64,000 nucleotides of DNA from positions 145,578,731 through 145,642,730 of the forward strand of contig OY821518.1 of NCBI GenBank assembly GCA_963682025.1, in the 5' to 3' direction. This stretch comes from Cordilura impudica. Lineage: Eukaryota; Arthropoda; Insecta; Diptera; Scathophagidae. The notes under the pieces are model-generated. The model was not told the origin of the DNA and made no database searches. It saw nothing but the letters and a program-made list of their open reading frames with translations. The number at the start of each line of letters is the position of its first letter. Within the stretch, counting starts at the first letter, position 1. The translations under genes were made by a program, and so were the position numbers. Positions 22,251-34,633 of this stretch are shown piece after piece.

Positions 22251-22599
22251 TTTATGTCATTTAGTGTTAGGCATTTTTCGTATTGACTTTTGGAACTCGG
22301 ACTTGTACCGTCCAATTCATTGCACACGTTACGTTTTAAACTTGAAATCAAATGGAGTAAAACAGCATTTACAGTTACACGACTTCTAAGTTTCAAGGGC
22401 AGAATTGCCAACAATGTCAAATTATGTCAAATTATTAAATTATTAATTATTAATACATCACGGCAAAAGGATTTCAATGATGTCTTTCTGATTTTAAATA
22501 AATTCTTTCGAAAAAATATTTATATACTACCGTGTTCATAGCAAAAACTGACTTTCTTTATTAATTAAAAAATCAGTATTCCTTCTTCTAGATCAACTT

Positions 22600-23140
22600 G
22601 ATTGACTTCAAAGTAATCGCACTCACATATAATGCCCTTATGGCAACGTTTTTGTAATCATCAACAGTTGTGAAATTCGATTCCTTAATCCATTCAAAGT
22701 GGAGTCCCCGGAATAGTGTTTTGAGCTTATTATGTAGCCAGAAGTGAGACGTGGCACAAGAACCAAGTATTCTCGACTCGAATAGCTACATGAAAATTTT
22801 CTATAACACTCAAATTATAAACACAGTTTGGCATATCGGAAGGAGCCTCTAGTTAACTACACCACGATAATCGAAGAAAAATGTTATCACCACATTGCTT
22901 TTTGAATGACTGGCAAGACCTTTTCTGTATTGCTTCACCACGATATTCTGTTGATGAGTCGGTTGTTCCAGGATTTTCCGCATACATCCAAGTCCCATCA
23001 CCAAAGCGCATAACCCAAGCATTTCTTTCTGGATATAAGAAATCATTGGTACAGAGATATTAAAACAACATGTTTTGGAAACAAAAAGAGATTCTTCAAT
23101 GTCATTAGTATCAGCAAGATCTTTAATTGTCAACTAACGC
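22600..23140 (-). pseudogene. Decayed mariner-type transposase
   Basis: The minus strand shows, across several frames, DGTWMYAENPGTT (a decayed GDETW region, catalytic Asp region), KSNVV...FFFDYRGVVN (mariner SNVKVMLxVFFDxxGVVHxE), NTWFLCHDSHF (decayed xxDNAxxH region) and NKLKTLFRGLHFEWI (C-terminal xxKLKxxLRGxRF). Frame changes and altered catalytic motifs make it clearly non-functional. No terminal repeats were identified. It is a DD34D-type mariner relic by motif order. Confidence 0.65.
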
Positions 23141-24201
23141 TTTTTCCACACAAAATCCCTGATATAGTTGACATATTGTTATCATTTGATAGTTTTTCTC
23201 CTCTGCTCTTTATCTTCTGCCAACAAAATTGTCTTCTGCAGCAGAAATTTCATTCCGCAAACAAAATTGAATGCACCTTCTTCTTGTAAGCGGAATTAAA
23301 TTTTTTGTCCAAACTGATAGTCCTGTATAAATTTAACATTCACACTTTCATTCGGACATACCATTATAAGTATAACCCTAGGATTGAAAGTGCTTCTTTC
23401 GCATGGCATGGCCTCACACTTTTAAATATAAATATGAGTAATCTTCAGACCGTAAACTTTTCTAAAGGCTAAAGTCGAATATGAACTCAGAATTTCTACA
23501 TTGTATCCGGAATTCTTAATCGCATATTTTACACATCTTTGATATTTCATATTTTCTATTTGTGCACTGAAAAATCGTGTGTTGAACTTAATTATCTTAA
23601 CATTTTGGTTTCATTTTGTATCAATAAACAATTGTTCCGTGTTTGTGCATTTTTAAAGAAAGAAGCAATTCTGTGTTCAGATTCATGTTCAGCGCACTAA
23701 ATACATTTAGATATATATTAATTATTAGGAAAAACTTTGCAAATATATACTAAGTTATTTTAATGAACTTCAATACATGATATTTGATAGGCCTAAGATC
23801 GCTACTGAATCTGATGAGAAGCTAATACTAATATGCATTAGTTGGACTTAAATTAACTAGTCCCGCTCGATCTTTTCCGACAAAAATGTTGTAGGGTTCT
23901 TATTTGTTTTTTTTACTGTTTTACTGAAGAAAATTAATTTAAGAAAGAAATGTATATTAGTAAGAATAATCTTAAACAATAAACTAAATAGTGCACCAAC
24001 ACAGCATTGAAAAGGGGACATACAACTGAGTTTGATGATGTTAGAATTTTAGACAGCGAAAAAAATGAGAAAAAGTGACATACATACATCTGAAAGCTTG
24101 AGAATCCAACAAAAAGTAAAAAGTACAATAAAAACAAAAGAAAACATAGATAATATTAATGCAAACTACACCATAGCATTAGCTTAATAAACAACCACTA
24201 A
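23141..24201. other. Non-coding stretch, nothing certain
   Basis: The first 200 bp may be upstream sequence of the mariner relic. The remainder is AT-rich with no recognised gene. Confidence 0.4.
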
Positions 24202-24868
24202 GAAAATTATAATGACTTTGTGCTGCTGTTTGTAACTTCCAAAAATATTTGACCTAGACCCAACTTTGAGTCGATTTAGCGATGTCTGTCCGTCCGCCCA
24301 TCTGTGTGTCCATGTAAACCTTTTAATCAAACTACAGGTCACAAATATGAATATATTTAAACGAAATTTGGTATAAAAGCTTTCATGTGCCATAGGATAA
24401 ACGCAGTTGAAATTGGTGAAATTCGGTCCATGTTGAGACCTAGTCCCCATACAAATGACCCTTATGAAATCGATTTAAATTGCCATAAGATCCAAATTAT
24501 CATATAGATCTCGGTCAAATTGGCTTTGTGTGTAATTATTGCATCCATTTATCAGTTGTCCGAAAATAAACCCCATATGATAATTCTTTGTCATAGCCCC
24601 CATTTAAAGCTGCTTCCCGATTTTCACTTAAATCTATTAAAAACAAAAATATTGCATAGTTTTTTTTTCTAAAATTTGGTTTGTATATATTTTTTCAATA
24701 CAGAAGTGTTTCATATCTGCAGCCAAAAAAATTATAACAACGCCACTCAAACTTGGTTGTGGCTATTTTCTATATCCACTTAGTTATACCGAAGAGATAG
24801 GGTCTCTAAGCCTTAGTATAGGGCATCGTATACCCGGTCTGGACCGACTGTAATTTTCTTACTTGTTT
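24202..24868. mobile_element. DINE-1/mini-me-like element, left end modified (copy G)
   Basis: It enters the family sequence at AATGACTTTGTGCTGCTGTT, carries a short GTCTGTCCGTCCGCC run near 24284, and ends GGTCTGGACCGACTGTAATT. The usual TATACCC left hairpin is missing. Confidence 0.65.
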
Positions 24869-26219
24869 ATTTTATTTAATATTTTACATTAACATTAATT
24901 AAATAAATAAGTGTTTTGTATTGCGTCCTTTTGTATAAAAAAGAAATGTAAAAAAAAATTACAAGGAAGGATTATATATGTGAGTTTAATTGTTCTAATG
25001 ACAGGATTGTTAAGGTGTTTACTTCGCAGATTTAACATTATCATAATTTTATTATTTGTATTTACTGTATCTTTATAATTGCCAGATTTAATAAAATTCA
25101 TCCCTGAATCATCCCAGATAATTCAAAATGTAATAGTCTTTTATTTACATGTAGGAAATTGATGAACGGTTGAATACATTTACAAATAATAAATTTGTAA
25201 CTAAAAGTATGTTTGGAATTGAAAAAAGGACAGTAGCAGTTAAAAACATTTACAATATACTAATGGAAATTCTAAAAAAAAAAAAATAGCAGAAAACAGC
25301 TAAATTAATTCCGATTATTTTAATTCAGCCGCATAACACTTGACTTGTAGCTTACACTGATATCAAATTTATTTGCATCGCACAACAGAAGTATTTTTGA
25401 GAGATTTTTTTAATTACTGATTATTTGACTGGTTTTGGTGAAATAGTTCTTTCCAAAGTACCAGTATATCTAGATTACGGGCTGCACTAAAACTTTTATA
25501 TAATCGAATAAAAGTCACGTTTGCTCTATTCAAATTATCAATCAAGTTGTCTAATAGGGGCAGTATCAATCATTTTTTTTTTTTAATATACTGTCCTATA
25601 AATTTTTAAATCATTTTGATAAAATTGCTTGATACTATCTTTAATGAAACTGAAAAATAACTTTTACAAGTTCCATGTGACAAACTTTATAAGTACAGTA
25701 ATATTTTAATTCTCCTACTTGTACATATTTTATTTTGTTGGCACAATAACAACAACTTTATCACAAGTACTCGTACTGTGTATTTTTTACAAAACATTTG
25801 TTCCCCTTAAGTGGAGCTGCCAAACTTGTCTTAAAATACAATTAATTTTTTATTCACTCATTCATTGACTCAACCATAAATCACAGAGTTGCCAAACGAT
25901 TAGTATGAAACATATACATAAATATTTAATGACTAAAGAATTGTGCAATTTAGACTTGCCTTAAATGACTATAATAATTTTTGCATACACCTAAAGGTTT
26001 GTTAGTTAGTAAAAAAAATTATTATTGCAAATAAAAATTTGTGGAATTATTAAATTAGAAAAGTTAATTTCTCTTTATCTAAAATACAAGATTTTGTAAA
26101 TTAAAAAAAAAAAAATATATATTAAATAACTCTGATAGCGAAATTATTTTAGTTACGATTAACTAAAATTTAAATCTGGTAACTTCAAGTTTTTAATGTG
26201 AAAAATATAATCATTAGGG
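24869..26219. other. Non-coding stretch, nothing recognised
   Basis: AT-rich, with A-runs near 25270 and 26105. No gene or repeat supported. Confidence 0.4.
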
Positions 26220-26299
26220 TGAAACCATGGATTGCATTTTTTTAATGTCCTGATTTGATTATAGATTGATGAAATCTATGTTGTCTCAGCGTCGTGAAA

Positions 26300-27130
26300 T
26301 TATTTAAAAATGTCCCGATTGAAACACAAACCACTCAGTCATGGTGCGGAAAAACAACAATTATAACAGCGTAAATATGATGATTAAAATTCATCTGCGG
26401 CGTAGATCCAAAAAAGGTCCGGTCACAATCGTGGTTGCTGACGTCATAGATTTACAAATGAAAATATAGTAAAATTCAAAGATTTTGCATTTTCAACTAC
26501 TGGTTATTTTGTGTATGGCAATACCAATGACAGCTGTGTTGTGACAGGAAGTTAGTACGCTCGAAGATCGTCGGTGAATTTTTTACGTAAAGTGCAAGAA
26601 AACATGTTGTCCAGTAAATACGTGGATAATTTTATGAAATGTGTGCGTAAAACATGATCGTAATTGGCTAAAACCGTACGTTCGTAAAATTGCGAAAAAA
26701 TTTCTGCTGTTGCCGAGAGTGTGCCAGAATAACCAGGCAGTATCAGTCGTCAGGAATCAAACATTTCACACACTTTTTGTATGAAGAACTCGGTATGATG
26801 CCATACTAAATTCAGTTAGTGTAGGAGCTAATAATGCACAACCATTCGCAACGTTTTCGGTTCTCTAATTTGGCTAAAGAATGCTTGGAAAAAGATGAAA
26901 ATTTTTACCGAAAATTCATCTGAAAGGTCAATGCAGCCTGAACGATATACTGCTTGGTATGGTTTTTGGGCCGACGGTGCCATTGGCCCATTTTTCTTCG
27001 AAGTTGCGGAAGGAAAATGCGTTTCAGTGAACGTTGAACGTTATCGTGCAATAATAACTGATTATCTGTAGTCCATTTAAAATATATGGATCTGGACAGC
27101 CTTGAAAGAATCGATATTTTGCATGACAAG
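26300..27130 (+). pseudogene. Decayed Tc1/mariner-type transposase
   Basis: Plus-strand fragments in shifting frames include FSNLAKECLEKDENFYRKFI (upstream of the first catalytic Asp) and PERYTAWYGFWADGAIGPFF plus VNVERYRAIITDYL (the block before the second Asp). The order and wording resemble the intact transposase at 27955-29040 (WALEKLAENPLFYRQI, CTVWCGLYAGGIIGPYFF, NGDRYRSMLTNFL) but at low identity, so it is a different, older family. Many stops. It lies directly upstream of the Tigger relic. Confidence 0.6.
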
Positions 27131-27574
27131 TTCTAAAATTACGTTAATCCGTTTTAGCGATGTGCAAAGGTATCACGTATTACTTGGGTAACCTTGGAAC
27201 GTCATAACTGACATTTTTTGAACAATAGATAAGTCTGGTACAATATCCCTCATTAAGCAAATTAAATGTTCTATTATTAGAAGAGAAAGAAGGCTTATAT
27301 GCTGGTTATTTCGAATTTCGAAAATCACGTTTTCTTTGCATTTTTAAGAAAATGGCAAAAATTTATATTTCTGGCAACTTTTACAAGTGTCAAAATTTGG
27401 TAAATAAAAGTTGAGAAAATGAGTGTCGAAAAAAAATTATCAAAAGAATACAAACAAAAATTTAACTAAATGTCGACAACTGAGAACTAAATATAAAGTG
27501 TAATTTAAAAACATTGCGTCAAAGAAAAGGGATCACGCTGATTTTCGAAAGGCGCTTCTTTTATAATTCAATGA

Positions 27575-27847
27575 AATGTGTGCCCAGAATGCGATGGAAA
27601 TTGACCTGATGCTTTTAAATAAAGCGAAAGAATTTGCAGCGAATTTAGAAGAGGATTTTGAGCCGAATACATCAAGACTATTCCGTTGGAAGAAACGCAA
27701 CAGAATATGTATAGGAAAAATAAGTTGGGAATTGAAGAACAGTGACGAAAATGGAACCTCAAACTTTATAGAGAACCAGTTCCCTCAAAGTTTTCAAGAA
27801 CATACACTAGAATGTATTTCTAATGGGGACGAAAGTGGTTTATACTA
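27575..27847 (+). pseudogene. Tigger transposase, N-terminal half
   Basis: The frame reads MEIDLMLLNKAKEFAANLEE, SRLFRWKKRNRICIGKI, then LECISNGDESGLY just before the mariner. This matches pogo/Tigger/jerky proteins: (I)xLxxKAxExAxxL, a WxRWKxRxxI CENP-B-type DNA-binding end, and (I)xNxDExGLxY carrying the first catalytic Asp. Removing the mariner and one TA gives GLYYKALPN across the junction, so the Tyr codon TAT was the insertion target. The upstream helix-turn-helix region (27417 on) is damaged. Confidence 0.7.
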
Positions 27848-29153
27848 ACGGGTGATTTTTTAAGAGCTTGATAACTTTTTTTTTAAAAAAAACGCATAAA
27901 GTTTGCAAAATCTCATCGGTTCTTTATTTGAAACGTTAGATTGGTCCATGACATTTACTTTTTGAAGATAATTTCATTTAAATGTTGACCGCGGCTGCGT
28001 CTTACGTGGTCCATTCGGAAAGTCCAATTTTGGGCAACTTTTTCGAGCATTTCGGCCGGAATAGCCCGAATTTCTTCGGAAATGTTGTCTTCCAAAGCTG
28101 GAATAGTTGCTGGCTTATTTCTGTAGACTTTAGACTTGACGTAGCCCCACAAAAAATAGTCTAAAGGCGTCAAATCGCATGATCTTGGTGGCCAACTTAC
28201 CGGTCCATTTCTTGAGATGAATTGTTCTCCGAAGTTTTCCCTCAAAATGGCCATAGAATCGCGAGCTGTGTGGCATGTAGCGCCATCTTGTTGAAACCAC
28301 ATGTCAACCAAGTTCAGTTCTTCCATTTTTGGCAACAAAAAGTTTGTTAGCATCGAACGATAGCGATCGCCATTCACCGTAACGTTGCGTCCAACAGCAT
28401 CTTTGAAAAAATACGGTCCAATGATTCCACCAGCGTACAAACCACACCAAACAGTGCATTTTTCGGGATGCATGGGCAGTTCTTGAACGGCTTCTGGTTG
28501 CTCTTCACTCCAAATACGGCAATTTTGCTTATTTACGAAGCCATTCAACCAGAAATGAGCCTCATCGCTGAACAAAATTTGTCGATAAAAAAGCGGATTT
28601 TCTGCCAACTTTTCTAGGGCCCATTCACTGAAAATTAGACGTTGTGGCAGATCGTTCGGCTTCAGTTCTTGCACGAGCTGTATTTTATACGGTTTTACAC
28701 CAAGATCTTTGCGTAAAATCTTCCATGTGGTCGAATAACACAAACCCAATTGCTGCGAACGGCGACGAATCGACATTTCACGGTCTTCAGCAACACTCTC
28801 AGAAACAGACGCAATATTCTCTTCTGTACGCACTGTACGCATTCGTGTGGTTGGTTTAATGTCCAATAAAGTAAACTGAGTGCGAAACTTGGTCACAATC
28901 GCATTAATTGTTTGCTCACTTGGTCGATTATGTAGACCATAAATCGGACGTAAAGCGCGAAACACATTTCGAACCGAACACTGATTTTGGTAATAAAATT
29001 CAATGATTTGCAAGCGTTGCTCGTTAGTAAGTCTATTCATGATGAAATGTCAAAGCATACTGAGCATCTTTCTCTTTGACACCATGTCTGAAATCCCACG
29101 CGATCTGTCAAATACTAATGCATGAAAATCCTAACCTCAAAAAAATCACCCGT
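27848..29153 (-). mobile_element. Full-length Tc1/mariner element
   Basis: The 1306-bp element has terminal inverted repeats beginning ACGGGTGATTTTTT at both ends (27848 inward; 29153 inward on the minus strand), flanked by TA (27846-27847 and 29154-29155). It encodes one uninterrupted transposase. It sits within the Tigger relic, so it arrived later. An intact frame and matching ends suggest a recent insertion. Confidence 0.9.
27955..29040 (-). CDS. Tc1/mariner-superfamily transposase, uninterrupted
   Basis: The 361-residue frame is complete from ATG at 29040 to stop at 27955. The N-terminus (residues 1-110) is a paired helix-turn-helix type DNA-binding part (NEQRLQIIEFYYQNQCSVRN; SIRRRSQQLGLCYSTTWKIL). 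The catalytic triad is visible as D159 (ILFSDEAHFW), D252 (WFQQDGATCH) and D289 (PRSCDLTPLDYFLWG), giving 92 residues then 36 residues between them (DD36D by my count). The protein would cut at the inverted repeats and join the element into TA. No stop, frameshift or lost catalytic residue is seen. The promoter is not identifiable; the only upstream space is about 110 bp to the right terminus. Confidence 0.92.
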   Translation of the reverse strand: MNRLTNEQRLQIIEFYYQNQCSVRNVFRALRPIYGLHNRPSEQTINAIVTKFRTQFTLLDIKPTTRMRTVRTEENIASVSESVAEDREMSIRRRSQQLGLCYSTTWKILRKDLGVKPYKIQLVQELKPNDLPQRLIFSEWALEKLAENPLFYRQILFSDEAHFWLNGFVNKQNCRIWSEEQPEAVQELPMHPEKCTVWCGLYAGGIIGPYFFKDAVGRNVTVNGDRYRSMLTNFLLPKMEELNLVDMWFQQDGATCHTARDSMAILRENFGEQFISRNGPVSWPPRSCDLTPLDYFLWGYVKSKVYRNKPATIPALEDNISEEIRAIPAEMLEKVAQNWTFRMDHVRRSRGQHLNEIIFKK

Positions 29154-29155
29154 TA

Positions 29156-29345
29156 TAAAGCGTTACCAAACACAAACTACTTCAACAAAGACAGTCAACC
29201 AAATGGATGTAAAATGCAAAAAAGACACTTAATTTTCCTGATTAGTAACTCAACAGTTTCTTATAAATATGTGTTGCTGATTGGAATGCCTGAGCTGCCT
29301 CGCTGTTTTAAAAATAAAAATTACATACTTTCTACACATAAATAA
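29156..29345 (+). pseudogene. Tigger transposase, middle part after the mariner
   Basis: Continues the Tigger frame as KALPNTNYFNKDSQPNGCKM, HLIFLISNSTVSYKYVLLIG and MPELPRCFKN, equivalent to the KxLPxxxL, RxTxLLCxNAxGxHKxPLxxIG and NPRCFKN blocks of jerky/Tigger proteins. Then it runs into stops and AT-rich sequence. Confidence 0.7.
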
Positions 29346-29514
29346 AATAAAAAATCATGTGAGTCCGATCACATCTTAATTAAAGATTTTTTTTGTGGCA
29401 CTTTTTTTAAAATCAAACAGAAAGCGTCATTTATTTATCACTTATAGCAATAAACTGCAGGGGCCCTGCTAATATAAAAATATTTATTATTATTTATTAT
29501 TTCATCTGGTTATT

Positions 29515-29865
29515 TCTTCATTTTTCGTTTTGGATTTTTCATTTTCTGTTTTTAATTAATTTTTTTATTTTTAATTTTTTCATTTTTCATTTCTCATTTT
29601 TTATTTTTCATTTTTCATTTTTCGTTTTTAATTTTTAGTTTTTATTTCTCATTTTTTATTTTTCATTTTTTATATATCATTCATTTTTAATTTTTTATTT
29701 TTAATTTTTTCATTTTTTATATTTCATTAATTTTTCATTTCTTATTTTAATTTTTTTCATTTTTTATTTTACATTTTTTATATTTCTTTTCTAATTTTTA
29801 ATTATTAATTTTTAATTTTTTTTTTGCATTTTTTATTTTTCGTTTTTCATTTTCAAACAGTTTAA
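29515..29865. repeat. Degenerate CATTTTT heptamer-type array
   Basis: Many imperfect copies of TTTTTCATTTTTxATTTTT follow one another. It lies between two coding blocks of the Tigger relic, so it expanded inside the element. Confidence 0.7.
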
Positions 29866-29999
29866 TACATACCATAATTTTTTCACCAATACAATCATAA
29901 GTCACACCGGTTTTGTCTTATGGCTCACATGTTACGCTGTTTTTGTGACTGTATTGTGGAATAGAAATTTACCCCCTACTCATATTTACACATAAGAAA

Positions 30000-30540
30000 A
30001 GAAAATTATTCCATTTGTTTGCAATGCGTCATGCCATAAGACGACAATCATTTTGGCAAATGTTACGGTGCAATATCTTCCTCCAAATACCCCAGCTATT
30101 ATCTACCTTCTTGATCAAGGAATAATTCACTTGTTCAAGCAGCAATATACATAGACAGATCATCGTTAAGAAATAGATATATGCTATTGAGAGAGGAAAA
30201 CCCGTTCCTGAATATATTAAATCAATATTCATATTGCATACTTTGCATTTCATAAAGCGGTGGTTAGTAAAGCCTGAATGTGTTGAAAACTGTTTTAAAA
30301 ATAATGGGGATATTTATGAGATTTGAAGAGGAGGAATATAGTAAAAGCCAAGTTTAAACATTTTCCACAGATTCTCAACATTGTGATGCTGATACTATGA
30401 ACAATGTGGCTCCGGACAATTATGATGAAGAATATCATAGTAATGTTGATGACAAAGGTCCGTATGATTTTGCTGTTGAATTTTCATTGCCAATGAAGAA
30501 AAATTACTTTAAAACAAGTTATAGATTCCGTTGAAATTAC
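30000..30540 (+). pseudogene. Tigger transposase, C-terminal part
   Basis: FLPPNTPAIIYLLDQGIIHL followed by FKQQY (30080-30150) is the block after the second catalytic Asp in pogo/Tigger proteins (LPPNTTSLIQPxDQGVIxxFKxxY). WWLVKPECVENCFKN (about 30260-30300) matches the following AWxxVxPExIxNCFxKxGF. An acidic tail (CDADTMNNVAPDNYDEEYHS, 30375-30440) ends in a stop at about 30535 and may be the normal C-terminus. Frames change between the blocks. Confidence 0.65.
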
Positions 30541-30559
30541 AAGAATATTTTGGTCTGAC

Positions 30560-33500
30560 AAAAAATTGTTCTGGCAACGAATTTCTTTTAAAAGAAACAA
30601 TCTAAGATTACAGAATTTTTTTTAAAACTTTCAACATTTCACAACTTGTATTTCATAAAGAATCAATGAAATTGATATCTATGTTGAGTTTAATTTAGAT
30701 ATCCAAAAAATTAAATGAATCTCACACTTTAAGCTTATGAATCTTTTAAATAATTTACCTTTTTGGTTTTTGTTTATCATTATAAACTTTTAAAGCATTT
30801 GAATTTATTAATAATAAAGGTTTTTGTTTTAACTATTGATTTAATTTAAATCAATAGTTGGTTATGTTCTAAAGAAACTTTTATTTTGTTTAAAAAAGTG
30901 GTTTTATTGAGGAATCATATATATGGATTATATCAGGGTTCACTTATAATCCATAAAATGGCTACAAAAAAATATTTGGTTATAGTCCAAATTCGTTTAT
31001 AGGCCACACAAGTTGTGCAATTTTAGTTGTGGACTATAAGCTAAAAGTACTGTATAAGCACAGAAACTTCAATGGAATACAATATTCAGCGGCATTTATA
31101 TTTTTATGTGAAAAAAAAACTTTATAAATTTAATAGATCTCAAAATTTTTGTTTCTTTCAAATATTCCAAGAAAACTTAACGCAGGAAAGGAAACAAATA
31201 TTCATAAAACCACACACAAAATTACGATAACAACAAATGTAAAAAATTATAATTAGTATTTGCCAAATTTACTGATTGTCACAGATGTCTTATAATGTCT
31301 TATATTAAATTGAAATTAATTTCTTATTTTCGGTTTTTCTTAGAAAAAAATAAACTAAAAAACTAAAAAATCTGTCATTTATTCAAATTGGCAAGTTTTG
31401 ATGGCTGTTCTTTATTTATGCATTCAAAAATATATATGTGTGTAATGCTAAAAAATATAGTTGGATTGTGTCGTTCAATCAATATGATTCGCATTGAATA
31501 TTGGTGTAATAGCCGGATCGTACGTATTCCTTAGCTTTTGATGGGCTTGTAATCATTTTTGCTGGTGTAGTAAGTGACAACGCTTCATTGGTGGTGCTTA
31601 AACACACTTTTCCTTAAATAATAAAAAAATCAATTCACTAAAATTGCATAAAACATTCGGACTATGCATGATAGTGAGATCTTATCTAGAAAAAGTGTGA
31701 CAGTAGTTGAAACCTGCCAAAACGATTGCTATGTGACATTTATTGACGCGTTTCAGAACTTCCCACTCGCCCTTATATTTGTAAATTGATTGTGTTGTTG
31801 TTATTCTTAGGTGCTTTGTGTCAAATGATAATTATCAAATAGAATGCTAGTATTATTGGTGAATTGACATTGCAGAGGTTAGAAATCGTGCTTAGAGATA
31901 CCATGAATAGCTTTCATACGCTTATGACTATTTGTAATTCTATAAGAAAATGTTCTTTTAGTTTATTGTTATTTCAAAGAATAATATTTTTAAGTGCTTT
32001 CGATAATAAACGATATATCAGATTTTAAATTTACCACATCCAAATTCTCCAAAACAAATTGCTGTAAGTTGCCACAGAATACAGTTTTAAAATATTCACA
32101 AATCAAAAATAAGTGATAATAAAATTCTTGTACATCTGACTGGCACCCTAATGAACATGCTCAGCAGAGAGTGAACATCGCAATAACTGCGAATTTTAAG
32201 CAGAAGTTGAATAAATACGTTTATAAACTTTAAGTAAATTTTTGGTATAAATGTCTGTACAACCTTAATTACCAGTCGGCCACTTAAGTGGGTACTTCAG
32301 TAAAGTTTACTAAATAACTGTTAACAAACGAACTAACCATTCAGCCAACCAACCAACCAACGAAAGAGGACGGGATGTATTTAGAGAGAATGATCAGAAA
32401 TGTATACAGCACGTAATTCACGCGCGAGTGCATACGCTTAATTCGCTACTGTTTTTTCTATTATTATTGTAAATGTTGCCGTTGCTATTGTCGAACATTA
32501 TGAAACTTAAAAAAATTGGTATTGTCAATGGAATTACTCAAAAATTCAGATAGTAACAAGTCATTGAGCAAGTCTGTGTTTTAACAAAATGTTGGCAGTA
32601 ATTTTTTTTCCAATAAACTCAAGAATCTTAAGTTCAAAACGTTAACGCAATATGAATTAATATTGCTTTACCTGAAGGAATGTGACCGTATAAAAAACAA
32701 TTTATATTATTCTTGAATCCCTATGCACGAGTTTACACATGTATCGGTCGAAGGTTAAGTGATTGACATGCTTTTTCATTGAGATGGTAACTTTTTGATA
32801 TCATAGCTAATTCATACGTATGTTTGTGTACTTTGATTTGTCATGATTTATGTTTTGAATAGTAATATCATATGGGTAAGTTTGTATTAAAATATACCCA
32901 AGCATATATTTATATATATGTATGTGTACAAATTCAAATGACATTTTCTACTTCAATTAGATTTGAATTAGAGATTTTGAACTAGCACTCAAATAAAAGC
33001 TTTGAAAATTATTTTTTTTATGGTAGTTGTATAAAATAAAAAATGTGTGCAAACTAGAAGAACAATGTCAAATTTTAAATTCATTACAACAAATTCACCC
33101 ATAATTTGAACAATTGCACTAATCAATAATTTTAAACTTTTACAGGTACGCTGAATCCAAATATGGAATGTTTACTGCGTGTATACTGTTGAAACAATAA
33201 CAAATTTTTCAATACATAAAATTTATACTGATTAAAGTTTAAAACACAACATCTTTGCAATGCTAATAAGATATCCTGGAGGATACACAGACATTATTAT
33301 ACTCAAACGAAAGATAATTGTTATATTCATAATCTTTGTAAAAGTTGAATGATGTTAGGGCCAGTTCCCAATAATTAAACTAGGAACACGAAAAAATGTC
33401 GTATTTATTCAAAATATATAAATCGCGGTATATAAAAAACTGCAATCAGCAATGCATTTTTTTTTTTGCAAGATTTGGATTCAGCTTACCAAAGTTCATT

Positions 33501-33720
33501 ACGAAATATGTATTTGAAGATGAAGTTTTTGTTTGGCTGTTGTTCTTTAAGTCGAAATTTTTATGTCCTACAACCAACTTATACCTAGTGTGAGATACAA
33601 ATGTACGTTAGGGTCTTCTATATCCTTACGGGATATTTCTATTTGAGAATTTATAAAAAATTTATAAATACATATGAGCACAAAACTTCACTAAAATATT
33701 CAAACATTTTAACCTAAAGT
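30560..33720. other. 3.1-kb non-coding stretch, nothing recognised
   Basis: AT-rich with no recognisable coding block, RNA gene or clear repeat. A short CCAACCAACCAACCAACGAA run is at about 32346. Presumably intron or intergenic. Confidence 0.4.
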
Positions 33721-33724
33721 ATTT

Positions 33725-34110
33725 ACAGTTCACGATCTTCTGATTGCTAAGGCAGCATCAGCCGAACTTAGCAGACAGTTCGCCCAAAATACCTAAAATA
33801 TTAGCCTAATTCAAGAGCCCTAGAGGGGCTTATAATTAAACGGATTAATTTAATCTATGAACTGAAATCAGAGGACTTCTATCAGAATGTATGAACACAT
33901 TTATTCTCTGAACCGGATAGCAATAAGCTATGATGTAGTCATTACATCTGCTTAATTTCCAGAACAGGAATCTGAAATGTCTGCTGAAGAATTGGAGGCG
34001 CTGGTATGCTTATGGGCTAGCATAGACATATTCGAAGACTTATTAAGTAGAATAGCTACAATAGTAAATAGGAGCAAGTACCTTTACTGCAAACAATATT
34101 TAGGAAATTA
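33725..34110 (+). pseudogene. R1-like LINE endonuclease relic, left part
   Basis: HDLLIAKAASAELSRQF and ISLIQEP correspond to the LINE endonuclease start (NLQHxKAASAxLCRRF...IALIQEPW), and SEMSAEELEALV to the PPPEExxxLVxYC block. Stops interrupt it. It breaks off exactly at the left end of the transposon at 34111 and seems to resume at 37036. Confidence 0.55.
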
Positions 34111-34633
34111 CACAGTACAACGCATGATTTCGGGACAAAATGAGACATAAATCATGAAAATCGATGAACGCGTTTCGCTTTTATTCACAATTAAGTGAAG
34201 GTATGAATTTCAAAAAATTGCTCGAGATATGCACAAAATTCTTTGGAAAACACATTAATGACTTTTTTTATGATTTTCAGAATTAAAAAAAAATGTAATA
34301 AACAAAAGGTTATTTGATTTTTATGATTGCGGTGGCAAAGTAATAAACGCTAATAAATGTGCGTGGACAAAAATGAAAAAAGGAAAGTGCACTTTTTAAA
34401 TTAATTGGGGTTTTCCATTAGTTACCTGAATAATTTTTTTACGGAAATTACGGAAATTTGCGCCCATTCATAAGTACCTGTCAGTAAAATATTGAAATAT
34501 ACGTAGTATTTATAGGTGTTCATTGATCGGTTTTTGTCATTCAACAATTGCCGACGAACACGAACAAATAACAAGCTATTTTTTTCCGGTTTTTTAAAAG
34601 TGAATAACAACAAAACATATAATATATTTCAAT

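Larger units (their letters stand above)
27400..30540 (+). mobile_element. Pogo/Tigger-type element, decayed, split by a mariner
   Basis: Coding pieces of one jerky/Tigger-type transposase lie on both sides of the mariner at 27848-29153. Upstream are the CENP-B-like DNA-binding part and the first catalytic region. Downstream are the PRCFKN block, the PPN-(T)-xxIxxLDQG block and the VKPECVENCFK block. A CATTTTT-type heptamer expansion (29515-29865) also interrupts it. Terminal inverted repeats were not identified. Confidence 0.7.

Noticed and set aside
23934..24137. Minus-strand Phe/Leu-rich 67-codon frame
   Set aside because: Composition is what AT-rich DNA gives by chance; no domain, splice or promoter support.
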